A stretch of DNA of 64,000 bases from assembly GCF_007830235.1 (NCBI RefSeq), contig NZ_VLKI01000003.1, positions 372,001 through 436,000 of the forward strand, written 5' to 3'. Both the position numbers and the translations under genes were made by a program. The notes beneath the pieces were generated by a model. That model saw nothing but the letters and a program-made list of their open reading frames with translations, was not told where the DNA came from and did no database searches. This DNA is from Cytobacillus oceanisediminis (GTDB taxonomy: Bacteria > Bacillota > Bacilli > Bacillales > Cytobacillaceae). Position 1 is the first letter of the stretch; each line of letters opens with the position of its first letter. Of the stretch, positions 15,954 to 24,388 are shown one piece after another.

Positions 15954-16630
15954 GCATGCTAAACATCCTGATTATTGATGATGAAGCAGATATGAGGCAT
16001 CTAATTGAAATGTACCTGGGTAATTCCGGGTTTCAATGCTATACAGCAGAAAACGGGAGTGAAGGGTATAAAATCCTTGAAAATACATCAATCGATTTAA
16101 TCATTCTTGATATCATGATGCCAGAAGAAGATGGATTTGAGGTCTGCTCAAGAATCAGGGAGAAATCTGATATACCTATTATTTTTCTATCGGCTAAAGG
16201 AGAGGAATGGGATAAAGTTAAGGCCCTTCAGCTAGGGGGCGATGATTATCTTGTTAAACCCTTCAGCCCGGGAGAACTTATTGCCAGAATGAATGCTGTT
16301 CTCCGGAGAACAGGCGGGGTAAAAATTGAACCAGGTTATCTGCAAATTGGAAAAATTACAGTTGAGAAGAAGGCGCGGAAAGTATTAGTAGAAGGAAAGA
16401 AGATTGCACTGACTCTGAAAGAATTTGAACTTCTCCTGTTTTTTATCGAACATAAAAACCATGCATTAAGCAGGGAGCAGCTGTTAGAGCGGGTATGGGG
16501 CATGGATTACACAGGCAGTTTAAGAACTGTTGATACACATATAAAAACATTGAGAATGAAATTGGGTGTTGGCGACTATATCCAGACTGTCTGGGGAGTA
16601 GGCTATAAATTTGAGGTGCCAAGTGAATGA
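15950..16630 (+). CDS. OmpR/PhoB-type response regulator
   Basis: A 226-aa two-component regulator. The receiver domain (1-118) has the acidic pair Asp10-Asp11, the phosphoacceptor Asp54 in LIILDIMMP and the conserved Lys in YLVKPF. A winged-helix DNA-binding domain (about 130-224) contains ALTLKEFELLLFF and RTVDTHIKTLRMKLG. Start overlaps the lipoprotein stop (ATGA) and its own stop overlaps the kinase start (ATGA), so translation of all three is coupled. Closest general type is the ResD/WalR/PhoP group; the exact orthologue is not clear. Confidence 0.93.
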   Translation: MSMLNILIIDDEADMRHLIEMYLGNSGFQCYTAENGSEGYKILENTSIDLIILDIMMPEEDGFEVCSRIREKSDIPIIFLSAKGEEWDKVKALQLGGDDYLVKPFSPGELIARMNAVLRRTGGVKIEPGYLQIGKITVEKKARKVLVEGKKIALTLKEFELLLFFIEHKNHALSREQLLERVWGMDYTGSLRTVDTHIKTLRMKLGVGDYIQTVWGVGYKFEVPSE

Positions 16631-18030
16631 GGTTTCTGACTAATAGTCTCGCCAAAAAAATGTGGCTCACTGTAACAGCTGCTATTTTAATTACCATCCT
16701 TTATTCCTACTTTTTATCTTATCTTTTTTATGAAAAAATTTATGTGGAAAATGTTGAGGAGTCCCTGCTCGCTGAAGGGGAACGCCTGGCTTTGGAGTAC
16801 CAGGGCGGCCCATTGGCAGATGATCTCAGGGAGAAAATTGACTGGTATAATTCCAAATCGGAAACAGAAATTTTCATCGTCAGCAATCCTAGGGAGTTAA
16901 GTGCCTGTTTGCCTTTTGAAATTGATTATCAGACTTTGATAGGGAAGGAAGAGCGGGAAGAGCTCCTTAAAGGCAATGCTGTACAAAAATTGGGCTATGA
17001 AGAAAGGTTCGACCGCAAAATCATGGGTGTGATCATCCCACTTCTAGATGAAAATAGGCTCCAGGGCATTATTTATTTATATTTGCCTCTTGCAAAGATT
17101 TCGGAAATCACCCAAGGCTTTGCGTATCTGTGGTTCATTGCAGCCATGATATTTACAGTGGTCAGTATTGTTTTGGGAACCATGCTTGTCAAAAAACTTA
17201 CCAAACCGCTGCTGGATATGAAGGATGCTGCCGAGCACGTATCCCAGGGACACTATGACGTGCACCTGGCCATTGATTCTAAAGATGAGATTGGGCAGCT
17301 GGCCCATGCATTTAACCATATGTCTTCTTCTATACAAAAAGAGGACGAACGGAAAAGAGATTTTCTGGCAAATGTCTCACATGAGCTCAGAACTCCCATC
17401 AGCTATGTTAAAGGCTATAGTGATGCTCTTATGTCTGACATGGTCCAATCAGATGAAGAAAGAAATAATTATTTAAGGCTCATTCATAGAGAGGCCGGAA
17501 GAATGGAACGTCTCGTCGGGGATTTGCTTGATCTGTCTAAACTTGAATCAAATGAATACAAACTGGAGAAAATGCCTCTGCCGCTTGCACAGCTTATAGA
17601 AGATGCCTTAGAAAAATACAAACCTTTTATTCAGGAAAAAGGGCTTGAGCTTCATTATGCTTTAGATCCGGACATTATTATTAATGGAGACGAGGGCAGA
17701 ATTGAGCAGGTTATCCAAAATATAATGGATAACTCACTTCGTTACACAGAAAAAGGGGAAATTAGCATCCGCTTATATCAAATAAAGGAAAAATGCTGGA
17801 TCGACATAGAAGACACCGGAATAGGCATTCCTGAAGAACATTTAAACAACATTAAGCAAAGATTCTATAGAGTGAATAAAGGGCGTACGAGATCAGATGG
17901 AGGTACAGGCCTGGGGCTTGCAATCTCAGAAAAACTTGTGAAACTCCATCAAGGCGAATTAATTGTATTAAGTGAAGTTAATAAGGGAACAACGGTAAGG
18001 ATTATGCTTCCTGTCCTAGAAATGGACTAG
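16627..18030 (+). CDS. Membrane sensor histidine kinase
   Basis: A 467-aa kinase. Two transmembrane helices (about 14-33 and 163-183) enclose an extracellular sensor of about 130 residues. A HAMP linker (about 184-238) follows, then HisKA with the phospho-accepting His252 in VSHELRTP, and the HATPase domain with the N box (QNIMDNSLRY), G1 (DTGIGI) and G2 (GGTGLGLAI). It should phosphorylate the regulator encoded immediately upstream. The sensor region is not a recognisable PAS or Cache domain. The lipoprotein genes at both ends of the operon are candidate input partners. Confidence 0.93.
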   Translation: MRFLTNSLAKKMWLTVTAAILITILYSYFLSYLFYEKIYVENVEESLLAEGERLALEYQGGPLADDLREKIDWYNSKSETEIFIVSNPRELSACLPFEIDYQTLIGKEEREELLKGNAVQKLGYEERFDRKIMGVIIPLLDENRLQGIIYLYLPLAKISEITQGFAYLWFIAAMIFTVVSIVLGTMLVKKLTKPLLDMKDAAEHVSQGHYDVHLAIDSKDEIGQLAHAFNHMSSSIQKEDERKRDFLANVSHELRTPISYVKGYSDALMSDMVQSDEERNNYLRLIHREAGRMERLVGDLLDLSKLESNEYKLEKMPLPLAQLIEDALEKYKPFIQEKGLELHYALDPDIIINGDEGRIEQVIQNIMDNSLRYTEKGEISIRLYQIKEKCWIDIEDTGIGIPEEHLNNIKQRFYRVNKGRTRSDGGTGLGLAISEKLVKLHQGELIVLSEVNKGTTVRIMLPVLEMD

Positions 18031-18064
18031 AATAACTAACAGGTATATATAAAGGAGAATTATA

Positions 18065-18541
18065 ATGAAAAGAATAAAACGTAGATTGCTCCCAATGCTG
18101 TTTCTGTTATTTGGTTTAGCAGCATGCAGTGATAATAATGCTGTCGAGGAAGAGCCGCAATTTCTTGAAGTAGAATTATCTATTAACCCGGACAAAGCAA
18201 AAGTAAATGAACCGGTAGTTTTTGAAGCAAAGGTTACTTATGATGAGGAAGAAGTGACAGATGCAGATGAAGTTAAGTTTGAAATTTGGAGAGCAAATGA
18301 TGAAGAGCATGAGAAAATTCTTGTTGAACACGCTGAAAATGGAGTGTACCGTCTTGAAAGAAGCTTTGCTGAAGAAGGAACCTACTATATATACTCCCAT
18401 GTAACTGCACGGAGAATGCATAATATGCCAAAAAAAGAGTTTATCATCGGACAGCCTAGCGAACCTGAAGAAGGTTCCTCAGGTTCTGAAATGGAAGATA
18501 AAGAAGGTTCCGAAGACACGGAAGAACATAGCAGCCACTAA
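18065..18541 (+). CDS. YtkA-like (FixH-type) lipoprotein
   Basis: A 158-aa lipoprotein with lipobox LAAC (Cys20) followed by an immunoglobulin-like YtkA domain (about 35-125): LEVELSINPDKAKVNEPVVF, then EIWRANDEE, then YRLERSFAEEGTYYIYSHVTAR. The C-terminal 30 residues are acidic and low-complexity and end in His residues (EEHSSH). It is the fourth gene of the signalling operon, 34 bp after the kinase. YtkA domains occur in copper and cytochrome-related exported proteins, so a metal or envelope-stress stimulus is possible but not shown. AAAGGAG precedes the ATG. Confidence 0.82.
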   Translation: MKRIKRRLLPMLFLLFGLAACSDNNAVEEEPQFLEVELSINPDKAKVNEPVVFEAKVTYDEEEVTDADEVKFEIWRANDEEHEKILVEHAENGVYRLERSFAEEGTYYIYSHVTARRMHNMPKKEFIIGQPSEPEEGSSGSEMEDKEGSEDTEEHSSH

Positions 18542-18566
18542 AAAAGCAGCCAATGGCTGTTTTTTC
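18541..18566 (+). terminator. Terminator of signalling operon
   Basis: A short GCAGCC/GGCTG hairpin with A-rich and T-rich arms and T6 lies directly after the YtkA-like gene. Confidence 0.7.
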
Positions 18567-18980
18567 TATTTTTACTCAGATTTTTATCCATCATAGGCAC
18601 TATTACCCATATTTTTGTGAAAAAACCTATCATTTTTGTTACATCGCTGTAATAAACGTAAAGATACCGGTCCATCTAAAAACCTGTCAACAGCAATGTT
18701 TTAGTATATAACTGGCATTAATTTGGGAGGTTTTCCACTATAGTAAAAAATGCCCATTCATAATGGTACCCGTTTTTATAAGTCCATAAACCTTTTAATA
18801 TAGGGATTTACTATTTTTTTTATGATTTTTACAGTCTACTAATTTTCTAAAAAGGGAGCTTTATTTGCACAATTGTAAAATCGAACCAAAAATATTACGA
18901 AAAACCCTGTGATATGATGATGTTGCAAGTCACACAGCAACAACAACAAAGAAAACAAACAACAGGGAGGATTTTAATAG
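18567..18980. other. Long AT-rich leader of CAP gene
   Basis: A 414-bp gene-free stretch. A -10-like TATGAT at 18913-18918 is the only promoter element seen; no -35 with correct spacing was found. AGGGAGG before the CAP gene's ATG is clear. The upstream part has several short inverted repeats, but I could not match it to a known riboswitch. Confidence 0.4.
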
Positions 18981-19739
18981 ATGAATAAAAAAGTAATTTT
19001 TTCAGTAGCAGCGGCAGCAGCATTACTAGTATCTACTCCAGGAGTTAATAAGGCAGACGCAGCTTCAAATTGTCCTACTCCTGAACAAGCAAAAATAGTT
19101 CAATCACAAGCTGGCAATCTAAGTCAGGAACAAATCAATAGTATTCTTCAAAAATATATGAAAAACTTCAATATTAATTGGGGAAATGTTCAAGTAGTTA
19201 AACAGGAAGTACAACAGCCAAAGGCTCCAGTTCAAGAGCCAGCTAAAGCTCAGGAACCAGCTAAAGCTCAGGAACCTGCAAAAGCACCAGCTCAACAGCC
19301 TGCGCAACAGCCCAAAACACCAGCTGAGCAGCCAAAAGCAGCAGCACCGGCAACTTCTGAAGTAAGTGCATTTGAACAAAAAGTGTTCGAATTAACAAAC
19401 CAGGAACGCGCTAAAGCAGGCGTACCTGCACTTAAACTAGATGTTGAACTAAGCAAAGTAGCACGTGAAAAGTCACGTGATATGAATGCTAAAAACTACT
19501 TCAGCCATACAAGCCCAACTTACGGTTCTCCATTTGATATGATGAAGCAATTCGGCATCTCTTACCGTACTGCTGGAGAAAACATTGCAATGGGTCAGCG
19601 TTCACCTGAAGAAGTTGTAAATGCATGGATGAACAGTGAAGGCCACCGTAAAAACATTATGAATGCAAGTTTCACACATCTTGGAGTGGGCCATGTTGCA
19701 GACGGAAACTACTGGACACAAATGTTCATCGGAAAATAA
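18981..19739 (+). CDS. Secreted CAP/SCP-domain protein (YkwD-like)
   Basis: A 252-aa secreted protein: cleaved signal peptide (about 1-27, ADA site), a helical N-terminal segment with two Cys-free repeats, a low-complexity P/A/Q/E/K linker (about 75-130) containing repeats of EPAKAQ, and a C-terminal CAP domain (about 135-252). The CAP motifs are present: LTNQERAKAGVPAL, FSHTSPTYGSPFDMM, GENIA and MNSEGHRKNIMN. Members such as B. subtilis YkwD are exported; their activity is unsettled. The linker suggests wall spanning or flexible tethering, though no LysM or sorting signal is seen. Confidence 0.9.
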   Translation: MNKKVIFSVAAAAALLVSTPGVNKADAASNCPTPEQAKIVQSQAGNLSQEQINSILQKYMKNFNINWGNVQVVKQEVQQPKAPVQEPAKAQEPAKAQEPAKAPAQQPAQQPKTPAEQPKAAAPATSEVSAFEQKVFELTNQERAKAGVPALKLDVELSKVAREKSRDMNAKNYFSHTSPTYGSPFDMMKQFGISYRTAGENIAMGQRSPEEVVNAWMNSEGHRKNIMNASFTHLGVGHVADGNYWTQMFIGK

Positions 19740-19752
19740 TATATAATTTTTC

Positions 19753-19783
19753 AAAAAGGCAGCCTGACAAGGCTGTCTTTTTG
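19753..19783 (+). terminator. Terminator after CAP gene
   Basis: AAAAAGGCAGCCT pairs with AGGCTGTCTTTTT (one G-U) around a 4-5-nt loop. Confidence 0.9.
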
Positions 19784-19895
19784 TATTTTATCTGCCATAA
19801 CTGTATATTATACTTGTCTATTTAATGTATGTATTTACTTCGTGTAAGGAACATTATTTAGAAGACATTACATTAGAAATGACAGGTGATTTTAA

Positions 19896-20393
19896 GTGGA
19901 AATACGCAAAGGTACAGAACGGGACCTGGGAAAAATTATGGATATCGTTAAACAAACTGTTGATATCATGGAATCTGAGAATAATGACCAATGGAATCGC
20001 ACATACCCACAGGATCAAGATTTTTTAACCGATATTAAAGCAGGAACATTATATACTGCTGTCCTGAATGGAAGTGTCACTGGTTCCATTACAGTTGACC
20101 AAAATCAGGCTGAAGAATATAAAGGTGCCGGATGGAGAAAAGATGCGCCATGCTATGTATTCCACCGCCTGGCAGTGGATCCTGAAATTAGGGGAGAGGG
20201 AATTGCCAGCAAGCTTATTGCATTTGCTGAAAGTTATGCTGTCGGCCAAGGTGTTCCCTACATGAGAACGGATACATACTCACTAAATAAAAAGGCACAA
20301 AGCTTGTTTAAAAAGAATGAATATACAAAAGTTGGCACCATTTACATGGACAGGGACAATCCGTTTTATTGCTATGATAAATTTTTGGGCTAG
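19896..20393 (+). CDS. GNAT family N-acetyltransferase
   Basis: A 165-aa GCN5-related acetyltransferase. The acetyl-CoA site is VFHRLAVDPEIRGEGIASKLIAFAE (about residues 88-112, R-x-x-G-x-G/A form), followed by YMRTDTYSLNKKAQSLFKKNEYTKVG, the usual C-terminal beta-bulge region. It starts at GTG 19896 (MEIRKGTERD) behind AGGTGA. Substrate unknown. Its stop overlaps that of the convergent Hsp20 gene. Confidence 0.9.
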   Translation: MEIRKGTERDLGKIMDIVKQTVDIMESENNDQWNRTYPQDQDFLTDIKAGTLYTAVLNGSVTGSITVDQNQAEEYKGAGWRKDAPCYVFHRLAVDPEIRGEGIASKLIAFAESYAVGQGVPYMRTDTYSLNKKAQSLFKKNEYTKVGTIYMDRDNPFYCYDKFLG

Positions 20394-20887
20394 CTCGCTC
20401 CATCATTCTTCATATAAATAGGCACCTTTTCATCCCCATCATTCCGGATCGGCAGGATGATCGAAAGAATTCCATGGCTGAACGAGGTCTCAATGCGGCT
20501 TTTATCAATGGGCAGAGGGATAGTCAGCTTCTTTTCAAAAGTTCTGCTCGGCCTTTCCTTTAAAAAATAGCGGAAATGATTCTGAAATGAGCTGCATTTT
20601 CCTTTAATAATAAGGTCATCTTGTATAAGGGTTACTTTTATGTCGTCTTTCTCCAGTCCTGGAAGTTCTGCTTCAATAATAATCCTTCCGCCGGCTTCAT
20701 ACATATCACAGCGGGGATAAACTTCTTGGGTGGAAAGGAAAGTATTGATTTTTCCTTTTTCAAGGCCGGAAAAAGAGCGTTTTTTGTTTAAATCCGAACT
20801 TTCCGGCGCCAAAAAGCCTTTCCAGAAATCTTGATCTTGATACTGGGCTGACAATTTAATCAATTCTGTCCATTTTTCCATGTCCAT
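20390..20887 (-). CDS. Hsp20/alpha-crystallin family protein
   Basis: A 165-aa small heat-shock-type protein. The N-terminal 55 residues are variable; the alpha-crystallin domain (about 60-155) has YEAGGRIIIEAELPGLEKDDIKV and ends with the family signature GILSIILP. Such proteins hold unfolded proteins; sporulating bacilli also use them in spore coats (CotM, CotP). It is the second gene of a two-gene minus-strand operon with the GerT-like gene. AAAGGAG precedes ATG 20887. Its stop overlaps the convergent GNAT stop within CTAG. Confidence 0.88.
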   Translation of the reverse strand: MDMEKWTELIKLSAQYQDQDFWKGFLAPESSDLNKKRSFSGLEKGKINTFLSTQEVYPRCDMYEAGGRIIIEAELPGLEKDDIKVTLIQDDLIIKGKCSSFQNHFRYFLKERPSRTFEKKLTIPLPIDKSRIETSFSHGILSIILPIRNDGDEKVPIYMKNDGAS

Positions 20888-20914
20888 GTTTGTTCTCCTT
20901 TCTCAACAGAGAAG

Positions 20915-21403
20915 TTAAAGGATTTCGGTTACGTCTATTTCTGAATATTGCATATCTACGTTTTTCGGTATTTTAATCTCCAGAAATCCATCCTTAAAGT
21001 GGGCAGTTGAACCTTTTCTTTTTACAATGGCCGGGAGAGTAATGATATGCTTATCATCCTTCTCAGGAATATGTTCAATAATCATTTGATTTGAGGTGTG
21101 GTAAAGCTTCATATCTTTGAGCCAATCTTCCTTTTTAATGAGCATTCTAACATAAACATGATCATGAGTTTCAAATACGGAGGAATCCAAAGCTGCAGGA
21201 TTTGGCTGTTTTTGGCCAGCCGCCGCTGTATTAAATCCTTTCATAAAATCCGGGGTGCCGGACATCCCTTGCATATTTTGAGGGAACATTTGCCCCATGA
21301 TATTTTGGATATATTTATCTATCTCTTCCGGTTTCATCTGTTGCATAAGATTCTTCATATCTTTATTAAATGGAAAAAGATTCCACGGGAACATCCTTCT
21401 CAT
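20915..21403 (-). CDS. Hsp20-like probable spore protein (GerT-like)
   Basis: A 162-aa protein starting MFPWNLFPFNKDMKNLMQQMKP after a three-residue lead, with a Met/Gln-rich N-terminal half and an alpha-crystallin-like C-terminal domain (about 75-160; FETHDHVYVRM, FKDGFLEIKIPK). The layout recalls B. subtilis GerT/CotP, spore-coat proteins made under SigK. A SigK-like promoter lies upstream at 21456-21484, which supports a late mother-cell role. ATG 21403 and ATG 21394 are both possible starts. It is followed by the second Hsp20 gene after 27 bp. Confidence 0.75.
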   Translation of the reverse strand: MRRMFPWNLFPFNKDMKNLMQQMKPEEIDKYIQNIMGQMFPQNMQGMSGTPDFMKGFNTAAAGQKQPNPAALDSSVFETHDHVYVRMLIKKEDWLKDMKLYHTSNQMIIEHIPEKDDKHIITLPAIVKRKGSTAHFKDGFLEIKIPKNVDMQYSEIDVTEIL

Positions 21404-21455
21404 CCTTTCCTTGCTATACTGCTGACAAGGCTCAGCCAGGCATTTAAAGTCTTTT

Positions 21456-21484
21456 TATACTATGCTGAAAAGAGCCTATACGTT
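21456..21484 (-). promoter_or_regulatory. SigK-like promoter of Hsp20 pair
   Basis: On the minus strand AACG (21484-21481), 16 nt, then CATAGTATA (21464-21456) resembles the late mother-cell SigK consensus (mACm, 16 nt, CATA---TA). One -35 base differs from consensus. Confidence 0.6.
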
Positions 21485-21633
21485 AAGAAATTTCACTGCA
21501 AAAGCTTGCCTACCCCTTAAATAATTAAAAGGCAGGAAGAAAAAACTCCTTATTATTTGCATAAATACAGCGTAGTTACTAGTATATTGTTAATGGCGTA
21601 TATAAAATTTTTAATAAATTGAGGGGTAATTTT

Positions 21634-22407
21634 GTGAGAGATAAAGCAGCTTTAATCACGGGAGGAGCAACAGGGATCGGTAAAAGAACGGCGATTGCGC
21701 TCGCTGAAAATGGTGTCCATCTGGTGATCAATTACCGTAGCAGTCAAAAGGAAGCTGTTTCATTATGCAATGAACTGACCGAGAAGTATGGAACAAGAAA
21801 TATAGCTATTCAAGGAGATATTACCATATCTTCGGATTGTGAAAAGATGGCTGAGGCTGCACTTAGCGAGTTTCCCGCAATTGACATTTTAATACATAAT
21901 GCCGGCCCATACGTCCATGAACGGAAAGAGATGGCAGATTATACTTTTGAACAATGGAATTACCTTATAAATGGAAATCTGAATGCAGTTTTTTATTTAT
22001 CCAAGCTGCTTCTTCCGAAGATGAGGGAAAACAAGTGGGGTCGAATCGTTACCATCGGTTTTGATAGGGTGGAAGCAGCGTCAGGCTGGATTTACCGCTC
22101 TGCTTTTGCGGCTGCCAAAACGGGCGCAGCTTCATTAACAAAATCAATTGCGCTAGAAGAAGCCGGCAATGGAATAACCGCAAATATGGTATGTCCCGGC
22201 GATATTATAGGAGAATGGAAGGAAAAAAACATTGAAGACACCGCTAAAGTTGAAGACAGCGCCTCACCTGTGGGCAGGCCTGGGACAGGTGAGGATATCG
22301 CAAGGGTAATCAGTTTTCTGGCGGATGAAAAATCAGGTTTCATTACAGGCAGCATCATTCCTGTTACAGGCGGGAAAGACGTTTTGGGAAAAATATTTCA
22401 GGAATAA
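21634..22407 (+). CDS. SDR family protein lacking catalytic Tyr
   Basis: A 257-aa classical short-chain dehydrogenase/reductase fold: cofactor motif TGGATGIG (about 9-16), NAG at 88-90 (HNAGPY), and the usual C-terminal GSIIPVTGG. The active-site position that normally reads YxxxK is FAAAK here (Phe158, Lys162), and the usual catalytic Ser strand reads TIGFDRVEA. Standard oxidoreductase chemistry is therefore doubtful: it may be a non-catalytic or altered member. GTG 21634 follows GAGGGG by 7 nt. It is monocistronic, ending in a terminator that borders an inserted MITE. Confidence 0.85.
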   Translation: MRDKAALITGGATGIGKRTAIALAENGVHLVINYRSSQKEAVSLCNELTEKYGTRNIAIQGDITISSDCEKMAEAALSEFPAIDILIHNAGPYVHERKEMADYTFEQWNYLINGNLNAVFYLSKLLLPKMRENKWGRIVTIGFDRVEAASGWIYRSAFAAAKTGAASLTKSIALEEAGNGITANMVCPGDIIGEWKEKNIEDTAKVEDSASPVGRPGTGEDIARVISFLADEKSGFITGSIIPVTGGKDVLGKIFQE

Positions 22408-22408
22408 C

Positions 22409-22447
22409 AAAAGCCATCGCTAAAACACGATGGCTTTTGTTTTCTTT
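22409..22447 (+). terminator. Terminator after SDR gene
   Basis: AAAAGCCATCG/CGATGGCTTTT is a perfect 11-bp stem with T-rich tail. The tail contains the left target duplication of MITE copy B. Confidence 0.88.
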
Positions 22448-22448
22448 T

Positions 22449-22671
22449 TGGCACTGTTTAAGCTTGGCACCCTGTTGATTGGAAGGTAAGACCTCGAAAA
22501 TGCATTCGCATTTCCTTCGTGCGGTGATGATTCAAGGATGCTGATTCAACGTCCAGCGGGAGAAGCGAGTCAAAGGGAGACCCCACAGACGCTGGGCCCG
22601 AGGAGGCTTCCGGACCGCCCGCGGAAAGCGAACGTCTGCAGTGGAAATCAACAGGTAAGTTTAACAGAGCA
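22449..22671 (+). mobile_element. MITE-like element, copy B
   Basis: Full-length copy with terminal repeats (TGGCACTGTTTA and TTTAACAGAGCA) and the internal palindrome GAAAATGCATTCGCATTTCC. Flanked by an identical 8-bp TTTCTTTT at 22441-22448 and 22672-22679. The right duplication overlaps the stop codon of the convergent MATE gene. Confidence 0.85.
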
Positions 22672-22677
22672 TTTCTT

Positions 22678-24045
22678 TTAAAAATTCTTCTGCAAACCGG
22701 CAGGGAATTTCCTTTTTTGAATATAAATAAGGCGGCTCGTTAAGGTGATAGCACCTGCAGCCAGTCCGGTAATTAAACCGATCCAATAGCCATATGCTCC
22801 CCAGCTTGTATAATTGGCAAGATAATAGCCGAAAGGAAGCCCGATCACCCAGTAGGAAATAAGTGACATAATAAAGGTGACATTAACATCCTTGTAACCG
22901 CGCAAGGCCCCTTGGACTGGTGCCTGTATGGCATCGGAAAGCTGGAAGAACAATGCGTAAATCAGGAAATGTGTCGTCAGTTTTAAGACATTAGCATCTT
23001 TTGTATAGATGGAAGCCACTTCTTCCGGAAAAAGCAGAAGGATGGCAGCGCATACCAATGCCATTAAAACAGCAATGACCACACCGATCCAGCTGTACTC
23101 TTTCGCATCCTCATACCTTGCAGCCCCGACTTCAAAACCTACTACAATCGTTAAAGCCATAGAGATGCTAAGTGGAATCATATACAGCAAAGAAGCGAAA
23201 TTCAGTGCAATTTGATGGGCGGCAATTACCTCTGTTTCAAAATTGCTCATTAATAGAGTAACGGCAGAAAATATGCTCGTTTCGAAAAAGATCGATAAAC
23301 CAATAGGGATGCCGATCAATAGAATTTCCTTCCATTTTGCCAAAGATACTGCATGAAATTTCCGGAATACTCCATAAGATGAAAAAGGAGTATGTTTATG
23401 AATAATATATAAAGAGATAATGGTAATCAGCCAATAGGTGATTGCAGAAGCAAAACCAGCTCCAGCGCCGCCCAGTTCTGGAAAGCCAAACTTTCCGTAG
23501 ATGAACAAATAATTAAAAACCACGTTGATAGGCAGGGATATGAGTGTGATGATCATGCTTACCCGTGTCTTTCCGAGAGCATCGATAAAAGATCTTAACA
23601 CATTGTATACAAATAGGGGAATCAATCCAGTGCTTAAAGCTGCCAGATAATCAAATGCGGTTTCGTGTACCCGGCTTTCCAGGTTCATCCCGTTTAAAAT
23701 GGGTGTTAAAGAAAATGCACCTGCTGCTAAAACAATGAGAGCCATAATAACTGACAAATAGACACCCTGTATGACGGAAAAAGCAACATTACCTTGTTTC
23801 TTTGACCCAACCAAATGCGAAACGATCGGCGTAACAGCCAGAAGGATACCGCTCAGCCCAGTAAAAACAGGAACCCAAAGGGAAGAGCCAATGGCTACTC
23901 CTGCCAGATCATCTGAACTGTAGCGTCCCGTCATCAAAGTATCAATAAAAGTCATTGAATACATGGCAAGCTGTGTAATAAGAATAGGAATTAAAATGAA
24001 TAAAAGCTGTCGCAGTTTTTCTTTTTTGTTGTATGTCTGATCCAT
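22678..24045 (-). CDS. MATE family multidrug exporter
   Basis: A 455-aa membrane protein with about 12 hydrophobic segments in two homologous halves, the layout of the MATE/NorM family of cation-coupled drug exporters. Typical marks are LAMYSMTFIDTLMTGRYSSDDLAGVAIGSS in helix 1-2, and APVQGALRGYKDV in the C-terminal half (family Q-G..RG.. pattern). Likely substrate range is cationic drugs or dyes; not predictable here. AGAGGAAA precedes the ATG. The stop codon lies inside the target duplication of MITE copy B. Confidence 0.92.
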   Translation of the reverse strand: MDQTYNKKEKLRQLLFILIPILITQLAMYSMTFIDTLMTGRYSSDDLAGVAIGSSLWVPVFTGLSGILLAVTPIVSHLVGSKKQGNVAFSVIQGVYLSVIMALIVLAAGAFSLTPILNGMNLESRVHETAFDYLAALSTGLIPLFVYNVLRSFIDALGKTRVSMIITLISLPINVVFNYLFIYGKFGFPELGGAGAGFASAITYWLITIISLYIIHKHTPFSSYGVFRKFHAVSLAKWKEILLIGIPIGLSIFFETSIFSAVTLLMSNFETEVIAAHQIALNFASLLYMIPLSISMALTIVVGFEVGAARYEDAKEYSWIGVVIAVLMALVCAAILLLFPEEVASIYTKDANVLKLTTHFLIYALFFQLSDAIQAPVQGALRGYKDVNVTFIMSLISYWVIGLPFGYYLANYTSWGAYGYWIGLITGLAAGAITLTSRLIYIQKRKFPAGLQKNF

Positions 24046-24210
24046 GAAATTTCCTCTTTCTGTGAAGTGACGAAAGAATTATAACATAGAAACGGGGAGC
24101 AGGCTTGTTTTTATCTTTTTTGTATGGATAAACCTTAACCTTTGTTCTATCCATTAGTCTGCTGATTCTATTCCCAAACTACACAATTAGATTGATAAAA
24201 TTCTAAAAAA

Positions 24211-24240
24211 GCAAAAAAAAAAACGCCCCAAACAATTGGG
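24211..24240 (-). terminator. Possible terminator of mscS gene
   Basis: Read on the minus strand: CCCAA, a 4-nt loop, TTGGG, then GCG and a T11 run. The stem is short, but the T-run is long. It is separated from the mscS stop by MITE fragment C. Confidence 0.45.
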
Positions 24241-24272
24241 ACACTTTCATTATTCTATGGAATAGGGAATCT

Positions 24273-24325
24273 GAAGCTTATTCAATCCCCCGCGGTTCGC
24301 TGAGCATCCTGGAGCGGAAATCAAC
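24273..24325 (+). mobile_element. MITE-like element, fragment C
   Basis: Joined pieces of the element: a GAAGCTTATTCAAT segment directly followed by CCCGCGGTTCGCTGAG and GGAGCGGAAATCAAC. The middle and both termini are missing, so it is a deletion relic between the mscS gene and its likely terminator. Confidence 0.65.
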
Positions 24326-24388
24326 CTCTCCTCACTTAGCAACAAAGTTTGCGAAAGCAGCCTAAACTAAAGACTAACTTTTCCTCTT

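Noticed and set aside
18567-18980. c-di-AMP riboswitch before the CAP gene
   Set aside because: Considered because such riboswitches control wall proteins, but the conserved core sequences could not be found.
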